NCBI RefSeq assembly: GCF_019145205.1
Contig: NZ_JAHSTT010000001.1
Location: 1-64,000, forward strand
Length of the DNA stretch: 64,000 nucleotides
Direction of reading: 5' to 3'
Source of the DNA: Pseudomonas khavaziana
GTDB taxonomy: Bacteria; Pseudomonadota; Gammaproteobacteria; Pseudomonadales; Pseudomonadaceae
Part shown: positions 38,471 to 47,757 of the stretch, piece after piece
Layout: each line of letters opens with the position of its first letter
Position numbering within the stretch: the stretch's first letter is position 1
Made by a program: the position numbers and the translations under genes
The notes under the pieces: generated by a model
Told to the model about the DNA's origin: nothing
What the model saw: the letters and a program-made list of their open reading frames with translations, nothing else
The model's database searches: none

Positions 38471-40099
38471 TTACTTGCCGCTGACGCTAACGCCGTAGAA
38501 GGAGTTCAAGCCAAACGGGCTGATCTTGAAGTCTTGGACGGTATTACGCATGGGTTGATACACCGTCGAGTGCGCGATAGGTGTCATCGGGACTGCATCT
38601 TTGAGGATATGTTGCGCCTGCTTGTACAGCTCGGTGCGTTTGGCGACATCCGATGTGGCCTTGGCTTCTTTTACGATGCCATCGAATTTTTTGTCGCACC
38701 ACTTGGAGAAGTTGTTACCCGACAGCGAGTCGCAGCCGAACAGTACGTTCAGCCAGTTGTCCGGGTCACCATTGTCGCCGCTCCAGCCAATGATCATGGC
38801 CTGGTTCTCGCCGCCTTTGGAGCGCTTGATGTACTCGCCCCACTCGTAGCTGGTGATCTTGACCTTCAGGCCGATCTTGGACCAGTCGTTCTGCAGCATC
38901 TCAGCCATCAGCTTGGCGTTCGGGTTGTACGGACGCTGAACCGGCATGGCCCACAGGACGATTTCGGTGCCTTCCTTGACGCCGGCTTCCTTGAGCAGCG
39001 CCTTGGCTTTTTCAGGGTCGTACTTGGCGTCCTTGATGCTGGTGTCGTAGGACCATTGGGTCGGCGGCATGGCGTTGACGGCCAGTTGACCGGCGCCCTG
39101 GTACACCGAGTCAATGATCTGCTGCTTGTTCACCGCCATGTCCAGCGCCTGGCGTACGCGCAGGTCAGCCAGCGGATTTGGCTGATCGCTGCCCTTGATC
39201 TTGTCCATGACGTTGTAGGCAACGTAGCCCAGGTTGAAACCCGCCTGGTGCGGCAGTTTCAGGCTTTTGTCTTCACCCAGGGCCTTGAGGTCGGCTGGAC
39301 GCGGGAACAGGGTGATCTGGCATTCGTTTTTCTTGAGCTTCTGGATGCGCACCGACGGGTCAGTGGTGATAGCGAAGATCAGGTTGTCGATCTTCACATC
39401 TTCAGGTTTCCAGTAGTCCTTGTTGCCGGTGTAGCGAATGTTCGAATCTTTCTGGTAGCTCTTGAACACGAACGGGCCAGTGCCGACCGGCTTCTGGTTG
39501 ATGTCGGCGGGCTTGCCTTCCTTGAGCAACTGCGCGGCATATTCAGCGGACTGGATCGACGCGAAGCTCATGGCCAGGTTCTGGATGAAAGCCGCATCCA
39601 CGGTGCCAAGGGTGAACTTGACGGTGTGGTCATCGACTTTCTCGATGTTCTTGATATTGGTGTCCATCCCCATGTCCGTGAAGTACGGGAACTCGGTAGG
39701 GTAGGCCTTACGGAAGGGGTCGTCTTTATTGATCATGCGGTTGAAGGTGAACAGCACGTCGTCTGCCGAGAATTCACGAGTCGGCTTGAAGTACGAGGTG
39801 GTGTGGAACTTGACGCCTTCGCGCAGGTGGAAGGTATATGTCAGGCCATCCGGGGACACGTCCCAACTGGTGGCCAGGCCAGGAACCACGGCGGTGCCGC
39901 CACGTTCGAACTGGCTCAGACGGTTGAACATGGTTTCGGCCGAGGCATCGAAGTCTGTTCCGGTGGTGTACTGGCCTGGATCGAAACCGGCCGGGCTCCC
40001 TTCGGAGCAGAACACCAGGTTAGTTGCCGCAAGGGCTGCAGGGGCGGCGGCCATAAGGCCCGCGCTCACTAATAACGGAAGGACTGCGTGTTTAAGCAT
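38471..40099 (-). CDS. dppA: Dipeptide-binding periplasmic protein (second copy)
   Basis: A 542-residue periplasmic peptide-binding protein. It has a signal peptide (cleavage near ALAAT), then LVFCSEGSPAGFDPGQYTTG. The ATG at 40099 has TGAGG upstream; the frame extends 8 codons further without a better site. GACAACAA (40114-40121, minus strand) matches seven of eight positions of the Crc/Hfq target. It is most like the third copy, with long identical stretches. It corresponds by position to PA4497. Confidence 0.92.
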   Translation of the reverse strand: MLKHAVLPLLVSAGLMAAAPAALAATNLVFCSEGSPAGFDPGQYTTGTDFDASAETMFNRLSQFERGGTAVVPGLATSWDVSPDGLTYTFHLREGVKFHTTSYFKPTREFSADDVLFTFNRMINKDDPFRKAYPTEFPYFTDMGMDTNIKNIEKVDDHTVKFTLGTVDAAFIQNLAMSFASIQSAEYAAQLLKEGKPADINQKPVGTGPFVFKSYQKDSNIRYTGNKDYWKPEDVKIDNLIFAITTDPSVRIQKLKKNECQITLFPRPADLKALGEDKSLKLPHQAGFNLGYVAYNVMDKIKGSDQPNPLADLRVRQALDMAVNKQQIIDSVYQGAGQLAVNAMPPTQWSYDTSIKDAKYDPEKAKALLKEAGVKEGTEIVLWAMPVQRPYNPNAKLMAEMLQNDWSKIGLKVKITSYEWGEYIKRSKGGENQAMIIGWSGDNGDPDNWLNVLFGCDSLSGNNFSKWCDKKFDGIVKEAKATSDVAKRTELYKQAQHILKDAVPMTPIAHSTVYQPMRNTVQDFKISPFGLNSFYGVSVSGK

Positions 40100-40308
40100 G
40101 TTGGCCTCATGATTTGTTGTCATTTTTGGTGGTGAGGGCGACCTCGTGAGTCGGCCTGCGGATACTTATGCAGGCGCCATACCCAATGCAAGATGCAGAG
40201 CGGCCAGGAGCGGCAAACTGTGGTACGAACGTACAGGAATGTCGCAATTATGAAAGTTTCGACACAAATAGGCCTGTTTGGAGGTTTTTTTCGGTGCAGT
40301 GAGCGCAC

Positions 40309-40349
40309 CAAAAAAGCCCAGCCGAGGCGTCTAGCGCACTCGGTTGGGG
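40309..40349 (-). terminator. Intrinsic terminator after the first dppA copy
   Basis: On the minus strand CCCAACCGAG, an inner GCG/CGC pair and CTCGGCTGGG are followed by CTTTTTT. It is the strongest terminator inside the dpp locus and suggests that later copies have their own promoters. Confidence 0.85.
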
Positions 40350-40357
40350 CGCTGTTG

Positions 40358-41959
40358 TTACTTATCTAGACCCACACCATAGAACGGGGTGAGCCCGAAG
40401 GGGCTGATCTTGAAGTCGCGTACTTCTTTGCGCAAAGGCTGGAAAACCGTCGAGTTCGCAATAGGCGTTATAGGTACTTGTTCCTTAAGGATTTGTTGTG
40501 CCTGTTGATACCACTTGATGCGTTTCTCACGGTCGTTGCTGACCTTGGCTTGCTGCACCAGTGTGTCGTAGGCCGGGTTACACCATTTGGCGTAGTTGCT
40601 GCCCTTGACTGCGGCACAACTGTAGAGCACGCCGAGCCAGTTATCCGGGTCGCCATTGTCGCCAGTCCAGCCATAAATCATCGCATCGTGCTCGCCATTC
40701 TTGGCGCGCTTTATGTATTCGCCCCACTCATAGCTGACGATGTTGGCCGTGATGCCGACGTTGGCCCAATCCTGTTGGATCATTTGCGCAGACATTCGCG
40801 CATTCGGGTTGGAGGCGCGCTGCACGGTCATCGCCCACAAATTGATGGTGGTACCTGGTGCAACCCCTGCTTCTTTTAGTAGCAACCGCGCCTTGATCGG
40901 ATCGTGGGGCGCGTCTTGGATTTTCGGGTCATAAGACCACTGCGCCGGTGGCAACGCGTTCTGCGCCAATTGTCCGGCGCTCTGGTACACAGCCTTGATA
41001 ATCGCGGGCTTGTCGATGGCCATGTCCAGCGCCTGGCGCACCTTGAGCTGGTCCAGCGGCGGGTGGGTCACGTTGTAGGCCAGGAAGCCCAGGTTGAAAC
41101 CGGCTTGCTGCAGGACGCGCAGGTTGGGATCTTGCTTCATCACTTCGATATCGGCGGGGCGCGGGTAACCGCTGACCTGGCATTCTCCGGCCTTGAGTTT
41201 CTGCAGGCGCGCGGCGGCGTCCGGGGTGATGGCGAACACCAGGTTGTCGAGCTTTACGTCCTCGGGTTTCCAATACTGTTTATTGGCCGCATAGCGAATC
41301 TGCGCGTCTTTCTGGTAACGCTTGAACACAAATGGCCCGGTGCCGACCGGTTTTTGATTGATCTGCTCGGGCTTGCCTTCTTTCAGGAGCTGCGCGGCAT
41401 ATTCAGCCGATTGCACCGAGGCGAAACTCATGGCCAGGTTCTGTACAAACGCAGCATCGACATTATTCAGTTTGAAACGCACGGTGTGCTCGTCGAGCTT
41501 GTCGATGCTCTTGATCGTGGTGTTCAAGCCCATGTCGGTGAAGTAGGGCGACTCGGACGGGTAGGCCTTGCGGAACGGGCTGTCGGCGTCCAGCAGCCGG
41601 TTGAAGGTGAACAGCACATCATTAGCGTTGAAGTCGCGGGTCGGGGTGAAGAAATCGGTGGTGTGGAACTTGACGCCCTCGCGCAGGTGGAAGGTGTAGG
41701 TCAGACCGTCTTTGGATATGTCCCAACTGGTTGCCAGGCCGGGTTCGACTTCGGTGCCTCCACGCTTGAACTGGGTCAGACGGTTGAACACGGTTTCGGC
41801 GGACGCATCGAAGTCGGTGCCGCTGGTGTACTGGCTGGGATCGAAGCCGGCGGGGCTGGCTTCGGAACAGTAGACCAGGGTCGTGGCGGCCTGGGCCATC
41901 GGCATAAAGGCCAGGAGACTGGCGGCGAGGAGCAGTGGCTTGACGGCGATTCTTTCCAT
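40358..41959 (-). CDS. dppA: Dipeptide-binding periplasmic protein (first copy)
   Basis: A 533-residue periplasmic peptide-binding protein. It has a signal peptide (cleavage near AQAAT) followed by LVYCSEASPAGFDPSQY. The ATG at 41959 follows AGGGGA; the frame is open to 42034, but upstream residues do not look like a signal peptide. It is the first gene of the dpp locus and matches PA4496. It differs from copies two and three in the pocket region (NALPPAQWSYDPKIQDAPHD), so it may prefer other peptides. Confidence 0.92.
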   Translation of the reverse strand: MERIAVKPLLLAASLLAFMPMAQAATTLVYCSEASPAGFDPSQYTSGTDFDASAETVFNRLTQFKRGGTEVEPGLATSWDISKDGLTYTFHLREGVKFHTTDFFTPTRDFNANDVLFTFNRLLDADSPFRKAYPSESPYFTDMGLNTTIKSIDKLDEHTVRFKLNNVDAAFVQNLAMSFASVQSAEYAAQLLKEGKPEQINQKPVGTGPFVFKRYQKDAQIRYAANKQYWKPEDVKLDNLVFAITPDAAARLQKLKAGECQVSGYPRPADIEVMKQDPNLRVLQQAGFNLGFLAYNVTHPPLDQLKVRQALDMAIDKPAIIKAVYQSAGQLAQNALPPAQWSYDPKIQDAPHDPIKARLLLKEAGVAPGTTINLWAMTVQRASNPNARMSAQMIQQDWANVGITANIVSYEWGEYIKRAKNGEHDAMIYGWTGDNGDPDNWLGVLYSCAAVKGSNYAKWCNPAYDTLVQQAKVSNDREKRIKWYQQAQQILKEQVPITPIANSTVFQPLRKEVRDFKISPFGLTPFYGVGLDK

Positions 41960-42002
41960 GGAGTCCCCTGAAATGGCAGGCATATAAAAGCTGTGCAAAC
42001 GA

Positions 42003-42032
42003 AAACGGCGGTCACCGAGGTTACCGCCGTTC
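42003..42032 (-). terminator. Intrinsic terminator after the toxin-like gene
   Basis: AACGGCGGT and its complement around ACC/GGT form a strong stem, followed by TTTTCG on the minus strand, 8 bp after the stop at 42040. Confidence 0.85.
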
Positions 42033-42039
42033 AAGCGGG

Positions 42040-45000
42040 TTAGGTAGGGGAGACTTCTATGCGGGTAGGCGCAGATTTGTCGATTGTAACGGGCAATTCA
42101 TCCACCGCATTACTCACACGAAGGGTGAACGTCCGACTGGCTGTGATGCTCAAGTCTGAAGCGGCGATGGGCTCATCTCCGCCTGCATAAACGAGTTTCC
42201 ATTGCGAGGTCACCGTGACTTTGGTCTCATTTTCCAAAGGCGAATAGTCGATGAAAAAGTGTCGGTCGCCAGCGCTGCTCAGGTAGTCGTCTTTTACCCG
42301 GGGGGGCTGCAATTCAAGCCACGCCGGAGCGGCAGAGCCTTGATGCGCTACCTCTGAAATCGCCGCCCGCATGTCGGGGTCGGGGATCGCATTTTCAAAG
42401 GTTTCGATTCCGTCATGGATAAGACCATCGACGACTGACTGCTCTGCATTATTGCCCGGAACATTAAGTTCTTTTATCTGCTGGGGTATGTCGATTTCAA
42501 CGTCCTGCAAACCCGGTCGCCTTATTGTGTAAGGGTTTCTGTTGATGTCTTTGATGAATTGGCCAGAGTAGTCGCTGGTGCCGAACGTTGAAGGGGATGC
42601 CGCTTCCGAGGCGGAGACCGTGAAGTTTCCATTGTCTACTTCCCATGAAAGGACAGGGCGACTTTTGACCGTACCGTTTTCCTCATAAACGCTGACGCCA
42701 AATCTATACTGCGTCTGCTCCTCAAAGTTGAGGTATTTGTCAAGTGTGTCGGCGCCTTCCATTTTTGATCCGTCTAACTCAATAAAGTTGTCCGAAAAGC
42801 GGGAGGATGACTTTAAGTCGTTACTCGGCGTCGGCGAAATCGGACGTTGCCACGGCCACTTGATCCCGCCATCGCCCGGTGCGCGAGCCCACTCTCCGTC
42901 ACGCCCTGGCGTGATGACCATCACTGCTGATTGTTTATCGGGATTAATGATGGTGGCGAACCTGTCGCCGGTCCTGTAGCGACCGGATATCTCGAATACC
43001 TTGCTCGTACCGGTCTCATCGGTAAACCGCACAAATTGGCGCTGTATTCCCTCACTGTCGGTTATTCGATAGACGCCCAGTGCATCGCGGGGAGCATTCA
43101 TTATCAATTCATCACCGTCAGGTACTGCATGGGGTGCCATTGGGAGCAGTGGCTTTGATTTTGGCAGGGCAGCCCCAGGCTCGTTGACAACGCGTATGCC
43201 ACTGGATGGCCCGGGTGTGGGTTCCTCGATGGCATTGATTTCGGGTTGAACACGGGGCTCTACATCCGGCAGTTCTTTCTCAGGCGGTAGCGCAAAAGGA
43301 TCCTCCGGGACTGCGCTTGCCCCGGCTGAGAACAGCGTATTCAGCAAACCATCGAATGCCTTGGACACTCCATCGCTGCGCTCGGCCTCGGTGTCGCCGG
43401 ATGCTGCTTTTTCCGCGCCCAAACCCAGCTCGGTCAACCCTGCAAGCGCCGCCGCACCCGCAACCGGTGCTGCGATGGGCGCAAGCTTGGCCAATAATCC
43501 CGCGGCCACGGTTATGTCGTTCAGCCAGGTATCGCGGGTCACTTCGCTGTTGGATTTGATGACCACATCGGTATCGCTGGTCATGCGTTGTTTAGCGGCG
43601 GTCGTCAATGTGGAAAATACGTCTCCCTCGATTTTGGCGTGGCTGTCATTGAGCACCGGGGTTTTCAGATCACCGGCAGCCATTTTTTTGAACAGGGCGT
43701 CGAGACCATCTTGCGTGTCGCCTATTCCCGTGAAGTTCAAGCCAGGTATAAAGCCGATTCCCAGTTGCGGCAGAATGCCGGGCTTATGGTCCTGGCGATC
43801 AACCAATGAAAAATGCGCCAGCAGCGCCTGGCTTTTTTTCGGATCCTGGCTTTGCTCAATCACCCACTGATTGAGTTTTTTCAGGGAGTCGAAGCGCAGG
43901 AATGTCGGCTTTGCTCCCGGTATATAAAGTACCTGGCGACCTCCATCGTCAGCGCTGAACCGCACAATGTCGCTGGACTTAAAACCGTGGATGCTAAGGG
44001 CATGCACTTGAGTGTCGCCGTTTACCGGCGCTTGTGCATTGAGCTGCTCCATGCTCAACGCAGCGTTCTCGTCGAGCGGGAGGTTGCTGGCAGCCGCCAT
44101 CACCAAGCGGTAGTCGCCCCGAGTGAATCGATGCTCGGGTGCTTGCAAGGCTCGCTCAGCGGGTGATCGGGCTTCGGCCGTCTTCAATTGTTCGCGGGCC
44201 TGGAAGACGAACTCACCTTTGATCGCGGTCTGGTAGCCATCGGCACGCGTGTTCCAGAAGTTGTCGATTTTCTGGGTCATCTGGGCCTGGAAATCGGTCT
44301 TCCAGCTTTCGTGCATTACTTGCGACGGCTTAAGGTCGATTTGATTGTGCTTGCCGTAGCCGCCTTTTTCGCTTTGTCCCGTAGGTTGGGTATACAGACC
44401 CGCCTCGAGATCCAGGTTTCCGGGTACCCAATCGTGCTCGGAGAAATTCTTCAGCAAGGCATCGGGCAGGCGTAGCGAAGACCAGGGCTCCTGGAACTTG
44501 TGCTCCCAGCCGGTCACTGTATCCGCGCTTTCGCCGCCCTTGAAGCGATTCAAGTAGACGGTATCTGAGTCGATTGGCTTGCCTGTGAGTTTGAGCAGCA
44601 GCGCGTCCGCCCATTTTTTGGCCTCTGCCCGCGTATTGGGGAGGTTTTTGGCAACATCTACCGCCAAGCGCTTGTAGGCTAACGCCTGTGGGGCGCTGCT
44701 GTAATAGCGGGTCGCATTCTGTTTATGTACCTGCAGCGCCTCTGCCGAGCGGCTGCTGGCAGGACGCAGGTGATCATCGGCGGGAATCGGATCGAAAGTG
44801 TTTTTATGCTCCAAGTGCCTGATCTGTTCCCGAGCCTGGGACAGTGTTTTTGGAAGTTCCACACCTTCAAAGTTTGCCACGACCTTTGCGCCGACTTGAA
44901 TGGAGTCTTCACGCAGCCGCACACGCAAATCACCATGATTGCCTGGAGCGATGATCCTGGCGGCTGCCAGCAGAGGCCCCGAAATCTGTCCCCAACCTGA

Positions 45001-45393
45001 TGTGTCCGTGAGGTGGAAGGTTTTCGTTTCGCCTCTTACCTCGGCGGACAAGGTGCCTGTAGACGGGTCGATTGAGAGGAGGGTGTTCGGCTCGATCTGC
45101 TGTTCGCGCAGCCAGCCCTGCACAACAGGGTGTTCCAAATGCTCGCGATATACTCCAAGCCATTGGCCCAGGTTGCTCTGGGGCGGGACTGCTATAAGCC
45201 CGGCATTGTTATGCAGGACCTTGCGTTGGGCGGCTTCAAGGTAAGCCTTGAGCAATGCTGTCTCGGCAGGCCGGGCGATGTTTGCGGTGAGCGGTTGAGC
45301 CGCTTGTGGGGATTGCGTTTCAGTTGTTGGCCGCGGATCGCCGGGTACCTGCGGCAGCGATGAGGATGGTGTTGCATTGACTGATAGGGACAT
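42040..45393 (-). CDS. Large toxin-like protein of unknown function
   Basis: A protein of 1117 residues, with no signal peptide, that I cannot name with certainty. The first 600 residues are helical and polar, of the kind seen in the dermonecrotic-toxin-like (DUF6543) proteins of fluorescent pseudomonads; this match is from memory. A hydrophobic alanine-rich segment follows at about 620-660 (LLAKLAPIAAPVAGAAALAG), then a proline-rich linker at about 690-770 and a charged C-terminal domain of about 350 residues that I do not recognise. I chose the ATG at 45393, with GAGAG 8 bp upstream; a GTG at 45429 also has a purine site. It stands alone, with its own terminator, at an accessory-looking point between dpp and roxSR. 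It may be a secreted or contact-delivered effector. No immunity gene is obvious. Confidence 0.75.
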   Translation of the reverse strand: MSLSVNATPSSSLPQVPGDPRPTTETQSPQAAQPLTANIARPAETALLKAYLEAAQRKVLHNNAGLIAVPPQSNLGQWLGVYREHLEHPVVQGWLREQQIEPNTLLSIDPSTGTLSAEVRGETKTFHLTDTSGWGQISGPLLAAARIIAPGNHGDLRVRLREDSIQVGAKVVANFEGVELPKTLSQAREQIRHLEHKNTFDPIPADDHLRPASSRSAEALQVHKQNATRYYSSAPQALAYKRLAVDVAKNLPNTRAEAKKWADALLLKLTGKPIDSDTVYLNRFKGGESADTVTGWEHKFQEPWSSLRLPDALLKNFSEHDWVPGNLDLEAGLYTQPTGQSEKGGYGKHNQIDLKPSQVMHESWKTDFQAQMTQKIDNFWNTRADGYQTAIKGEFVFQAREQLKTAEARSPAERALQAPEHRFTRGDYRLVMAAASNLPLDENAALSMEQLNAQAPVNGDTQVHALSIHGFKSSDIVRFSADDGGRQVLYIPGAKPTFLRFDSLKKLNQWVIEQSQDPKKSQALLAHFSLVDRQDHKPGILPQLGIGFIPGLNFTGIGDTQDGLDALFKKMAAGDLKTPVLNDSHAKIEGDVFSTLTTAAKQRMTSDTDVVIKSNSEVTRDTWLNDITVAAGLLAKLAPIAAPVAGAAALAGLTELGLGAEKAASGDTEAERSDGVSKAFDGLLNTLFSAGASAVPEDPFALPPEKELPDVEPRVQPEINAIEEPTPGPSSGIRVVNEPGAALPKSKPLLPMAPHAVPDGDELIMNAPRDALGVYRITDSEGIQRQFVRFTDETGTSKVFEISGRYRTGDRFATIINPDKQSAVMVITPGRDGEWARAPGDGGIKWPWQRPISPTPSNDLKSSSRFSDNFIELDGSKMEGADTLDKYLNFEEQTQYRFGVSVYEENGTVKSRPVLSWEVDNGNFTVSASEAASPSTFGTSDYSGQFIKDINRNPYTIRRPGLQDVEIDIPQQIKELNVPGNNAEQSVVDGLIHDGIETFENAIPDPDMRAAISEVAHQGSAAPAWLELQPPRVKDDYLSSAGDRHFFIDYSPLENETKVTVTSQWKLVYAGGDEPIAASDLSITASRTFTLRVSNAVDELPVTIDKSAPTRIEVSPT

Positions 45394-45528
45394 AAGTTTG
45401 GCTCTCACTGTGTGAATAAATGCCAGCACAGCCCTCCCTGGTAGCTATGGCAGTCATTGAGTCGTGAAGGCCCTGAGGTTGGCTCCGGCCCGATATGCTG
45501 CTGGATATGACGTGGCAGCACCGAGCAC

Positions 45529-45561
45529 AAAAAAAGGCGCAAGTCCGCGGTCTTGCGCCTT
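45529..45561 (-). terminator. Intrinsic terminator after the SIMPL gene
   Basis: AAGGCGCAAG, a 7-base loop and CTTGCGCCTT are followed by a T7 run on the minus strand, about 18 bp after the stop. Confidence 0.9.
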
Positions 45562-45578
45562 CGTTCTGTCTGAAAAAG

Positions 45579-46289
45579 TTACGGTAAAACTTCAATCACC
45601 CCATCTGCCGTCATGCTGACCTGGCTGGTACCGGCTTCGACTTCCGGCGTCGGCGCTGAATCGGCCATCGCCGCTTTCATCATCATGGCGCCGCGGGCAT
45701 AAGGCATCGGATAGCCGTTGGTGTTGAAGTTCAGATTGACGATCTTGTAACCCTTACCACCCAAAGCATCGGTCGCCAACTGGGCACGAGCCTTGAACGC
45801 GGTAACCGCGTCTTTGAGCAACGCATCTTCGCTGGCCTTGCGCGTAGCGTCGGCGATGGCGAAGTCCATGTTCTCCATTTTCAGTGTGTTCAGCAGTTCG
45901 CCGGTAAGTTTGGACAGCGCCGGGAAGTCCGCGCTTTCCAGGCGCAGTTCGGCACGTTCACGCCAGCCGGTGATCTTCTGGTTCTTGTTGTCGTAGATCG
46001 GGTAGCTGTTACGGCTGCCTTGGCGCAGCGTCACGCCTTTGACTTCGCGGGCCTGGCCCAGGGCCTGGTTCATGGTGGTGGTGACTTCGGCAGCGAGCTT
46101 GGCCGGGTCGGCATTCTGCGATTCGGTGTAGAGAGAGACGATCATTTTGTCGCGAGCCACTTCCTGGCTGACTTCGGCACGCAGGGAAATCTGGTTGTAA
46201 TGCAGTTCATCGGCAGCCATGGCCTGGAGGCTGGCCAGGGCGCTGGCGCTGAGGGCAAGGACAGCGGCACTGCGAGTGAAACGAGACAT
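45579..46289 (-). CDS. Periplasmic SIMPL-domain protein
   Basis: A 236-residue exported protein with a signal peptide (cleavage near AMAAD) and a SIMPL (DUF541) domain. Members are found in the periplasm or outer membrane and have been linked to oxidative stress resistance, but no biochemical activity is assigned. Typical stretches are ISLRAEVSQEVARDKM, WRERAELRLES and GGKGYKIVNLNFN. The ATG at 46289 follows AAGGAG. It is divergent from roxS, with 205 bp between. The length and position fit the gene next to roxSR in PAO1. Confidence 0.85.
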   Translation of the reverse strand: MSRFTRSAAVLALSASALASLQAMAADELHYNQISLRAEVSQEVARDKMIVSLYTESQNADPAKLAAEVTTTMNQALGQAREVKGVTLRQGSRNSYPIYDNKNQKITGWRERAELRLESADFPALSKLTGELLNTLKMENMDFAIADATRKASEDALLKDAVTAFKARAQLATDALGGKGYKIVNLNFNTNGYPMPYARGAMMMKAAMADSAPTPEVEAGTSQVSMTADGVIEVLP

Positions 46290-46494
46290 GGAAGCTCCTT
46301 GAGATAGTCGTGTTCGGTATGACTGTAGACGCTGGCATCGGGTTCTTCGGGTTTACACAATAGCTACAAGTTATGGTGGACCCGACGAACGGTCGTTTTC
46401 CCGCCCTGCGTCAAAGAGCCACATACGCCGTGCCAGCCGGCCTGCTTCGTTTATACTCGTGCCGATCCGCCTGCAGCGCTCACCGGGAGAGCTC

Positions 46495-47757
46495 ATGCTC
46501 GCCGCCGTAAAACTGACTTCCGCCACCCGCCAGAACCTCTGGCGCCTGACGTTCATTCGCACCCTGGTATTGGCCGCACAGGCCGGTTCCGTCGGGCTTG
46601 CGTATTGGTTCGACCTGCTGCCGCTGCCGTGGCTGCAACTGGGCGTGACCCTGGCTTTTTCCACCGTGTTGTGCGCGTTCACAGCTATCCGGTTGCGCAC
46701 CACGTGGCCGGTGACCGAGCTGGAGTACGCGCTTCAGTTGGCGTGCGACCTGTTTATCCACAGTGTGTTGCTGTATTTCTCCGGTGGTTCGACCAACCCC
46801 TTCGTTTCGTATTACCTGGTGCCACTGACCATCGCCGCCGTCACGTTGCCGTGGCGCTACTCGGTGGTGCTGTCGGGCATTGCCCTGACGCTCTATACGT
46901 TGCTGCTGGCGCAGTTCTATCCGCTGCAAACCTTCCCGATTGCCCGGGAAAACCTGCAGATCTACGGAATGTGGCTGAGTTTTGCCCTCTCGGCTGCGGT
47001 CATTACCTTCTTCGCCGCACGCATGGCCGAAGAGCTGCGCCGCCAGGAAGAACTGCGCGCCATCCGCCGTGAAGAGGGCCTGCGTGATCAGCAACTGCTG
47101 GCCGTCGCCACCCAGGCAGCCGGCGCCGCCCATGAACTGGGCACGCCGCTGGCGACCATGAGCGTATTGCTCAAGGAAATGACCCAGGACCATCACGACC
47201 CGGCCTTGCAGGAGGACCTCAGCGTGCTGCAGGAACAGGTCAAGCAGTGCAAGCTGACGCTGCAGCAACTGGTGCGCGCCGCCGAAGCCAATCGCCGCCT
47301 GGCGGTCGAAATGCAGGATGTTACCCACTGGCTCGACGAAGCCTTGAACCGTTGGCACCTGATGCGTCCCGAGGCCAGTTATCGTTTCAATCTGCTGGGC
47401 CAAGGCAGCGTGCCGCGCATGGCGCCACCGCCGGACCTGACCCAGGCGCTGCTCAATCTTTTGAACAACGCCGCCGACGCTTGCCCCGAAGGATTGGGCG
47501 TGCAGTTGGACTGGGACGCAGAAAACATCACCATCAGCATTCGTGACCACGGCGCGGGGGTGCCGCTGGCCATTGCCGAGCAGATCGGCAAACCCTTCTT
47601 TACCACTAAGGGCAAAGGCTTCGGCCTGGGCCTGTTTTTGAGCAAGGCCAGCGTGACCCGCGCGGGCGGCTCAGTGAAACTCTATAGTCATGAGGATGGC
47701 GGCACGCTCACCGAGCTGCGCCTGCCCCGTGTCGCACGAGGAGATATCGATGAGTGA
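46495..47757 (+). CDS. roxS: Redox-sensing histidine kinase (RegB/PrrB family)
   Basis: A 420-residue membrane kinase with about six N-terminal helices that senses the state of the respiratory chain. GGSTNPF (about residues 100-106) is the quinone-binding motif of RegB. The H-box is AAHELGTPLATM, and C252 in VKQCKL sits where RegB has its redox cysteine. The ATP-binding domain has NLLNNAADAC and GKGFGLGLFL. The ATG at 46495 follows GGGAGA. It overlaps roxR by 8 bp. In Pseudomonas this pair controls the cyanide-insensitive oxidase and other respiratory genes. Confidence 0.94.
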   Translation: MLAAVKLTSATRQNLWRLTFIRTLVLAAQAGSVGLAYWFDLLPLPWLQLGVTLAFSTVLCAFTAIRLRTTWPVTELEYALQLACDLFIHSVLLYFSGGSTNPFVSYYLVPLTIAAVTLPWRYSVVLSGIALTLYTLLLAQFYPLQTFPIARENLQIYGMWLSFALSAAVITFFAARMAEELRRQEELRAIRREEGLRDQQLLAVATQAAGAAHELGTPLATMSVLLKEMTQDHHDPALQEDLSVLQEQVKQCKLTLQQLVRAAEANRRLAVEMQDVTHWLDEALNRWHLMRPEASYRFNLLGQGSVPRMAPPPDLTQALLNLLNNAADACPEGLGVQLDWDAENITISIRDHGAGVPLAIAEQIGKPFFTTKGKGFGLGLFLSKASVTRAGGSVKLYSHEDGGTLTELRLPRVARGDIDE

